Positions 59,447-64,000 of a DNA stretch of 64,000 nucleotides are shown piece by piece. Each line of letters begins with the position of its first letter. The stretch's first letter is position 1. Source of the stretch: Roseibium aestuarii. GTDB lineage: Bacteria > Pseudomonadota > Alphaproteobacteria > Rhizobiales > Stappiaceae. Location: NCBI RefSeq assembly GCF_008477545.1, contig NZ_VORA01000003.1:1-64000 (forward strand), read 5' to 3'. A model generated the notes under the pieces. It saw only the letters and a list, made by a program, of their open reading frames with translations, did not search any database and was not told where the DNA came from. Both the position numbers and the translations under genes were made by a program.

Positions 59447-60013
59447 TCACGCGGAGAAACCGCCATCGGCGAGGAACGCCGCTTCCGCCTCGGTGGTCTG
59501 GCGGCCGAGAACCGCGTTGCGATGGGGGAAGCGCCCGAAGCGGCGGATCACATCCATGTGGATCAGGGCATAGAGATAGGTGGTCTCCTGCCCCAGACGG
59601 CGGAACAGGTCGACGGACCGCTCCTGAGCCGCCATGTCCTCCGCATGTTCAAACGGAAGATAGAAGAAGCTGCGCGCTTCCTTCGGGAACGACCGGTCGA
59701 AGCCCCGGTCCACGGACTGACGGGCAATGCGCAAGGCCTCGGGATCGGTTGCGAAGGCCCGGGCATCCTGCCGGTAGACATTGCGCGGGAATTGATCGAG
59801 CAGAATGAGCAACGCCAGTGCGCCATCAGCCGTCCCTTCCCATTCCGCCAGGTCGCCACGCGCCGCAGCCTCCATCAGCGCCAGGAACCGCTCCCGGATC
59901 TCGGCATCAAAGGCGTCATCGCGGGCAAACCATTTGGCAGGCCCCGCCTGCCACCAGAAATCGAGAACATCCTGACGGGTGGGAAGAGGTGCGGTCTTGG
60001 CGGATACGGTCAT
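59447..60013 (-). CDS. DUF924 family protein
   Basis: 188 residues. Family motifs are VLDFWWQAGPAKWFARDD, LILLDQFPRNVYR, FFYLPFEHAEDMAAQERSV and HMDVIRRFGRFPHRN. It is a helical, TPR-like fold, cytoplasmic, of unknown function. ATG start. It is divergent from the TusA-like gene. Confidence 0.88.
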   Translation of the reverse strand: MTVSAKTAPLPTRQDVLDFWWQAGPAKWFARDDAFDAEIRERFLALMEAAARGDLAEWEGTADGALALLILLDQFPRNVYRQDARAFATDPEALRIARQSVDRGFDRSFPKEARSFFYLPFEHAEDMAAQERSVDLFRRLGQETTYLYALIHMDVIRRFGRFPHRNAVLGRQTTEAEAAFLADGGFSA

Positions 60014-60112
60014 GGGATCTCCCGGTGAGGAACGCTTGCCAGGGCAAGGCTGGGCGCGACAGGTCGCTCGCGCCTGATATATAGGAAGGACAGGGATCCC
60101 CGTCCCGTTTCG

Positions 60113-60364
60113 ATGTCAGCTTCGAAGGAACCATTCGTGACGACTTCCACCCAGCTCGACCTCAAGGGCCTGAAATGCCCGCTGCCCGTGCTCAAGACGC
60201 GCAAGGCAATCGGACAACTGGCCAGCGGTGAAACCCTCGAAGTGCTGACCACGGACCCCATGGCCTTCATCGACATTCCCCATTTCTGCAATGAGGCCGG
60301 CCACGTGCTCGAGGCCTCTGAGCGAGACGGCGAGGCCGGTCGTTTCCTCATCCGTAAGGGCTAG
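60113..60364 (+). CDS. TusA-like sulfur carrier protein
   Basis: 83 residues. [18 protein letters not shown] holds the active Cys in the CPxP motif, as in TusA/SirA. The rest ([23 protein letters not shown]) follows the family. It carries persulfide sulfur for tRNA thiolation or other transfer reactions. The start may be the ATG at 60113 or a later codon near TTSTQLDL. Its stop overlaps the convergent phhB end by four bases. Confidence 0.9.
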   Translation: MSASKEPFVTTSTQLDLKGLKCPLPVLKTRKAIGQLASGETLEVLTTDPMAFIDIPHFCNEAGHVLEASERDGEAGRFLIRKG

Positions 60365-60675
60365 CCCTGAGGATCACGCGCTTCGCCGGCGATCCGGTCG
60401 ATGATCCCGGCCAGCTTGAAGTCGAGATCCGTGAGCCCGCCCGCATCATGGGTGCTCAGGCGGATCTTCACCGTCTTGTAGACATTGCTCCAGTCGGGGT
60501 GATGATCGAGCTTTTCAGCTGCAAGCGCCACCCGGGTCATGAACCCGAAGGCCTGGCTGAAGTCCGCGAATTCGAAGCCACGGGAAATCGAGCCCCCCTG
60601 ACTGTCATGCACCGTCCACCCGTCGAGGGCCTCCAGTTTCATGGCCACTTCACCGGGGTTCAGACGTTTCGTCAT
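60361..60675 (-). CDS. phhB: Pterin-4-alpha-carbinolamine dehydratase
   Basis: 104 residues from ATG 60675; the frame opens further upstream without homology. [38 protein letters not shown] and [12 protein letters not shown] are the DCoH/PhhB signatures with the active-site His residues. It recycles the pterin cofactor of aromatic amino-acid hydroxylases. No phhA is nearby. Confidence 0.93.
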   Translation of the reverse strand: MTKRLNPGEVAMKLEALDGWTVHDSQGGSISRGFEFADFSQAFGFMTRVALAAEKLDHHPDWSNVYKTVKIRLSTHDAGGLTDLDFKLAGIIDRIAGEARDPQG

Positions 60676-60791
60676 GGCATCGGTCTCCTTGCGCAGGGCT
60701 GCCAGCATCATATGCTCAGACCTGGACCCTTCTGTCAGCAACGCCGGCTCCGCGCCGTCCGTTCCCGATCCGTCAAGAAAGCCCGCGCCCG

Positions 60792-61244
60792 ATGACATCG
60801 ATCCTTTTCGTCTGCCTTGGAAACATCTGCCGCTCGCCCCTCGCCGAAGGGGTCTTCCGGGCCGTCGCGGACAAGAGCGGACATGGAGGGCCCCTCAGGG
60901 TGGACTCCGCCGGCACCGGGGCCTGGCATGTGGGCAACCCGCCCGATCCGCGCTCTGTCGAAGTTGCAGCCCGCCACGGCATCGACATCTCGCGCCAGAA
61001 GGCGCGGCAGGTGACCGACGACGACTTTCACGTCTTCGATCATATCCTGGCCATGGACCCGGACAATCTGGCCCATCTGAAGCGCATGCAGGCCCGCAGC
61101 GGCGGCACCCTGCCCCGCCTGTTCCTGGAGACGCCGGACCGCGCGGTGCCGGACCCCTATTATGACGGCGCCGACGGGTTCGAGCAGGTCTACCGGCTGA
61201 TCGAGGCTGGCAGTCTCGCCCTTCTGGACCGCCTCGCCCGCTGA
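60792..61244 (+). CDS. Low-molecular-weight protein tyrosine phosphatase
   Basis: 150 residues. The active-site loop is CLGNICRS (CX5R) near the N-terminus and the general acid is the Asp in VPDPYYDG. Cytoplasmic. Such enzymes dephosphorylate tyrosine kinases of exopolysaccharide systems or act on arginine phosphate; no such system is nearby. ATG start. Confidence 0.94.
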   Translation: MTSILFVCLGNICRSPLAEGVFRAVADKSGHGGPLRVDSAGTGAWHVGNPPDPRSVEVAARHGIDISRQKARQVTDDDFHVFDHILAMDPDNLAHLKRMQARSGGTLPRLFLETPDRAVPDPYYDGADGFEQVYRLIEAGSLALLDRLAR

Positions 61245-61308
61245 ACACCGTCACGCATCCGTCGTCCTCCCCCGCTACAGAAGGGCGTGGCATGCGGAGA
61301 GATGTGTC

Positions 61309-61629
61309 TTGAAACTCCTGTGGCTGTTCCTTGCGTTCGCCCTCATCCTTCTGGGGCTTGCCACCCTGTGGCTGCCCATCCCCACCGGCGTGCCGCTTCT
61401 GGCGGCTGGCACCATCACGCTTATTGCTGCGGACCGTCGCGCCGCCCGGCTGCTCCGCCGTCAGCGCAAGGCCCTGCCTCGGCTGAACAGTCTCTTTGTC
61501 TGGCTTGAAGATCGCTCGCCCGTCCGCCTTGGCAGAATCCTGCGGCGCACGCGCCCGGCCTCCGCGACAGGCGCCCGGCCGCTGTCCGTTCCCCTCTTGA
61601 ACTCCCCCGGGCGATCTCCACATCCATGA
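61309..61629 (+). CDS. Small membrane protein, PGPGW-like
   Basis: 106 residues from TTG 61309. Two hydrophobic stretches (LLWLFLAFALILLGLATLW and PIPTGVPLLAAGTITLIAA) are followed by a basic, Arg-rich cytoplasmic tail (RRAARLLRRQRKALPRL). The layout resembles small PGPGW-type transmembrane proteins, but the motif itself is not exact. Function unknown. The TTG start has no strong ribosome-binding site. Confidence 0.55.
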   Translation: MKLLWLFLAFALILLGLATLWLPIPTGVPLLAAGTITLIAADRRAARLLRRQRKALPRLNSLFVWLEDRSPVRLGRILRRTRPASATGARPLSVPLLNSPGRSPHP

Positions 61630-61692
61630 GTGGGCTGGCAGGGCATTTGGCGGGAGAAAGCAATTTCCCCCGCACAGAGAAGGAGTTCAGCC

Positions 61693-62145
61693 ATGACAGG
61701 CATCCGCATCGATCATGACGCCTGGGTTTTCGTCGGCGATGGCGAGAAGGCACTCGTCTTCCGCAACGAAGGCGACCGTGACTTCCCGAACCTTCAGGTG
61801 ATCCGGGATTTTCACTCCGACAATCCCAAGACCAGTGATCAGGGCACCGATGCCCCGGGCCGATTCAGCGATGGCCCCGGCCCGCAGCGCAGCGCGGCCG
61901 AGCAGACCGATTGGCACACTCTGGAAAAACACCGTTTCGCGAAGGACATGGCGGAGATGCTCTACAAGGCGGCCCACCGCGGCGCCTACAAGCAACTGGT
62001 TGTCGCCGCGCCTCCGGTGGTTCTGGGCGACCTGCGCAAGGCCTTTCACAAGGAGGTCAAGGCGCGCATCGTGGCCGAGGTCGACAAGGAACTGACCGGC
62101 CATCCTTCCCACGAGATCGAGAAGCTTCTCACCCGCAAGCACTGA
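61693..62145 (+). CDS. Host attachment family protein
   Basis: 150 residues from ATG 61693 with AGGAG upstream. DHDAWVFVGDGEKALVFRNEG, LYKAAHRGAYKQLVVAAPP and VDKELTGHPSHEIEKLL match the Pfam family named after a protein needed for attachment to host cells. The family is widespread in free-living species, so the name should not be taken as proof of host contact. No signal peptide. Confidence 0.85.
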   Translation: MTGIRIDHDAWVFVGDGEKALVFRNEGDRDFPNLQVIRDFHSDNPKTSDQGTDAPGRFSDGPGPQRSAAEQTDWHTLEKHRFAKDMAEMLYKAAHRGAYKQLVVAAPPVVLGDLRKAFHKEVKARIVAEVDKELTGHPSHEIEKLLTRKH

Positions 62146-62186
62146 GCGGGCGCCCCTGATCTGCCGGCCCTGAGGCGTGATCCGTC

Positions 62187-63086
62187 TCAGGGCTCGCGGA
62201 ACATGGAGACGAAGCGGCGCGCGGAGCGAACCACTCGCGCGCCCGCACGCCGGGCCGCGACATGCAGCCTGCGGCCGGAACGGGTCAGCACCTCGTCGAG
62301 CCGGCGGTCATGCAGAGCGTGACCCGCCCTCCCGAAGAACAGCCTGTGACAGGCAAGCACCACCATCAGGGTGAGCCCCCAGGAAATCAGCGTGTCGGAC
62401 AGGAAATGCCCGCCGAAGGCGATCCGGTTCAGGGACAGGAGAAGGCCGAGCGGCAGGAAGAAGGCGAGCAACGCCTTGCGCCAGGTCACGGGGGCAACCA
62501 GAACGACTGCCGCCACCAGCCACATGCCTGCCGAGGCCTCGCCGGAGACGAAGGAGCAGTTGGTGTCGCACCAGCTGGTGATCTTCCAGACCGGCTGATA
62601 GGGCATGTCGCCGTCGAAGAGATCCACCATCACCGGGCGCGGACGCCCCCAGTTGTTCTTCAGGATCGCGTTGACCAGCAGGCCCGGCCCCAGAATGAGG
62701 CTTGTCAGCAGGAACAGCGGCGTGCGCAGGGGCATCAGCGGCCGCCGGGCCGGGAAGATCAGCTTGGCCAGCACCACACCCACGCAAACGATCGCGATCA
62801 GCGTGACCAGATGGGGCCCGAGATGCCGGAATTGCCGCAGGAAGGGGCTGAACTGGGCGAAGAAGCCGTGGCGCTCCGGATCGAAGAATAGGCCGCTCGC
62901 CCAGAGATCGACGTCCGGAAAGGCGAGAAACAGCGCCGACACCAGCACCACATAGATCGCGACGGCCGTCAGCGGATGACGCCGGCACCACGCCAGAAGG
63001 CGATGGCCATGCGGCCGCAGGCGGTCTGCACGGGTCCGCAGACGAGCAAAAACACTGGTCAGGATTGATCGCGCCCCATTTTCCAT
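62187..63086 (-). CDS. PAP2-superfamily membrane phosphatase
   Basis: 299 residues, about six membrane segments. Motifs are KNNWGRPRP (KxxxxxxRP), SGEASAG and NRIAFGGHFLSD, which give the catalytic histidines and arginine of type-2 phosphatidic acid phosphatases. Basic N- and C-terminal tails. Relatives dephosphorylate lipid A, phosphatidylglycerol phosphate or undecaprenyl pyrophosphate; the substrate is not clear. ATG start. The hairpin CCCTGAG/CTCAGGG (62168-62192) overlaps its stop. Confidence 0.9.
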   Translation of the reverse strand: MENGARSILTSVFARLRTRADRLRPHGHRLLAWCRRHPLTAVAIYVVLVSALFLAFPDVDLWASGLFFDPERHGFFAQFSPFLRQFRHLGPHLVTLIAIVCVGVVLAKLIFPARRPLMPLRTPLFLLTSLILGPGLLVNAILKNNWGRPRPVMVDLFDGDMPYQPVWKITSWCDTNCSFVSGEASAGMWLVAAVVLVAPVTWRKALLAFFLPLGLLLSLNRIAFGGHFLSDTLISWGLTLMVVLACHRLFFGRAGHALHDRRLDEVLTRSGRRLHVAARRAGARVVRSARRFVSMFREP

Positions 63087-63156
63087 GGGCGCTCTTTAGC
63101 CCATTTCACCGCCGCACGCCAAGGGTGGCCGCCCTGCCAGACCGTCAATCCGTCCC

Positions 63157-64000
63157 TCAATCCGCTCCTGAGGACAGCGCCTGCCGGTGGCGGAAGACAG
63201 GCCGCAAGGCCTCGTAGAGCGCCGCCGGGTCGATCGGCTTTGCAACGACCGCCAGGATCCCCGCCTCCTCGCGCACCGCCGCCGTGATCCGCTCCGGCGC
63301 GGCCGTGAGCAGCAGGACAGGCGGAACGGTAAGCCCGGCCAGAGCCTTGAGCGCATAGGCGAAGGCCAGGCCGCTTGTCGACCCCAGATGGAGATCGACA
63401 AGAAATCCGTCATAGGACCGGCGGTCCAGAAGCCCCAGGGCCGCCTCCACATCCACGGCAAGGTCGCAGGACAGGTTGAAGGAGCCAAGGACGCTAGCAA
63501 TCAGCTGGCGGCTCGGCCCGTGATCCTCGATAAGCAGCACATGGGCATCAGCCTCGGCGCAGGTGGCATCATCCGCCAGCTCCACCCGGGCAGGAGCCAG
63601 ATCTTCCACTCCCAGCGGGATCCGCAGATCGAAGACCGCCCCCGCCTCGCCGTCCTGCCTCTCGCCGAGAGCCAGATCACCGCCCGCCTCGCGCAGCAGC
63701 TCGCGCGCGCCGAAGAGGCCGAGCCCGTGGCCGCCCGGATGGGCCTCCGCCGCGCCCCGCGCCCCGGCCTGAAACAGACGGGAGCGCAGGTCTGCCGGGA
63801 TGCCCGGCCCGCAATCCGTCACCCGCAGCACGAGCGTTACTCCGGGGGAGGCGCTGTCACCGGCGTCCTCGAAAGCGGTTGTCACCCGGATGGGCCCGGC
63901 GCCATAGCGCAACGCATTGTCGAGCAGGATGCCCAGCGCCCGGCGCAGCAGCACGGCACGCGAGAGCGGAAGACTGGCCTGCCGACCGGCAGGCTCCACG
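63157..64000 (-). CDS. Hybrid sensor histidine kinase/response regulator, 3' part only
   Basis: The gene enters from the right edge, so its N-terminus is missing. What remains (about 280 residues) is an HATPase domain with N box LLDNALRYG, G1 DCGPGIP and G2 GGHGLGLFGA, followed by a receiver domain (ADAHVLLIEDHGPSRQL, phospho-Asp in FLVDLHLGS, Lys in VVAKPIDP). The receiver is probably a phosphotransfer target in the same chain. The sensory domain and partner cannot be judged. Convergence with no gene; PAP2 lies 70 bp downstream. Confidence 0.85.
   Translation of the reverse strand, partial: VEPAGRQASLPLSRAVLLRRALGILLDNALRYGAGPIRVTTAFEDAGDSASPGVTLVLRVTDCGPGIPADLRSRLFQAGARGAAEAHPGGHGLGLFGARELLREAGGDLALGERQDGEAGAVFDLRIPLGVEDLAPARVELADDATCAEADAHVLLIEDHGPSRQLIASVLGSFNLSCDLAVDVEAALGLLDRRSYDGFLVDLHLGSTSGLAFAYALKALAGLTVPPVLLLTAAPERITAAVREEAGILAVVAKPIDPAALYEALRPVFRHRQALSSGAD

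Overview
The window looks like a piece of main chromosome from a high-GC alphaproteobacterium of the Hyphomicrobiales (Rhizobiales) type. Supporting signs are a CarD-type regulator, an RpoH sigma factor, a SUV3-like helicase next to an S4-domain protein and a seven-iron ferredoxin FdxA, a type-2 ArgC, a 1601-residue NAD-glutamate dehydrogenase, a DUF1674 protein and a purH-linked heparinase-like protein. A Stappiaceae-type genus (Stappia, Labrenzia, Pannonibacter) is my best guess, but it is an inference from gene content. There is no prophage, CRISPR array, transposase or plasmid module. Nearly everything is housekeeping, so the novelty is mostly in non-coding DNA.

Layout. Positions 1-210 (minus strand) hold the promoter and boxA leader of a ribosomal RNA operon whose genes lie beyond the left edge. 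Next come an amidohydrolase fused to an AtzH-like domain, tRNA-Arg(CCT), a degenerate nuclease-like protein and an M48 lipoprotein peptidase. From 5.5 to 11.7 kb a leftward block carries rpoH, carD, fdxA, an S4 RNA-binding protein and the SUV3-like helicase. A 743-bp gap at 11742-12484 contains a very dense cluster of GANTC sites. From 12.5 to 25.3 kb lie pyc, a DUF1674 protein, htpX, rsmB, a heparinase II/III-like protein, purH and a Cache-type chemoreceptor. From 25.3 to 31.6 kb a UMF1-type MFS permease and the large NAD-GDH run leftward. From 32 to 41.4 kb lie argC, leuD, msrQ, a cNMP-binding protein with an OmpR-type response regulator, an L,D-transpeptidase, ypfJ, dapF-mtaB and ftsY.

From 41.4 to 53.6 kb there are a second L,D-transpeptidase, acnA, a divergent acnB, a second chemoreceptor and the cytochrome c maturation genes ccmABCDG. 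The last 10 kb holds a DUF1223 protein, a CDF cation transporter, an orphan amtB, the glnK-amtB pair, a DUF924 protein, a TusA-like protein, phhB, a low-molecular-weight phosphatase, small membrane and host-attachment family proteins, a PAP2 phosphatase and the 3' part of a hybrid histidine kinase cut by the right edge.

How the genes work together. Central carbon and nitrogen flow is well represented: pyruvate carboxylase, two unrelated aconitases, NAD-GDH, ammonium transport with its PII sensor, and ArgC, LeuD and DapF for amino acids. Envelope maintenance is represented by two L,D-transpeptidases, HtpX, an M48 lipoprotein peptidase and MsrQ.

The most striking signal is the run of 12 GANTC sites (the CcrM methylation target) in 303 bp upstream of pyc, where about one is expected. 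It is not explained by any gene. Other items worth a look are the amidohydrolase/AtzH fusion, a hairpin that buries the ribosome-binding site of a chemoreceptor, a palindrome upstream of acnB, a paired inverted intergenic repeat at 16.04-16.22 kb, and the acnB plus chemoreceptor pair sitting between acnA and the ccm genes.
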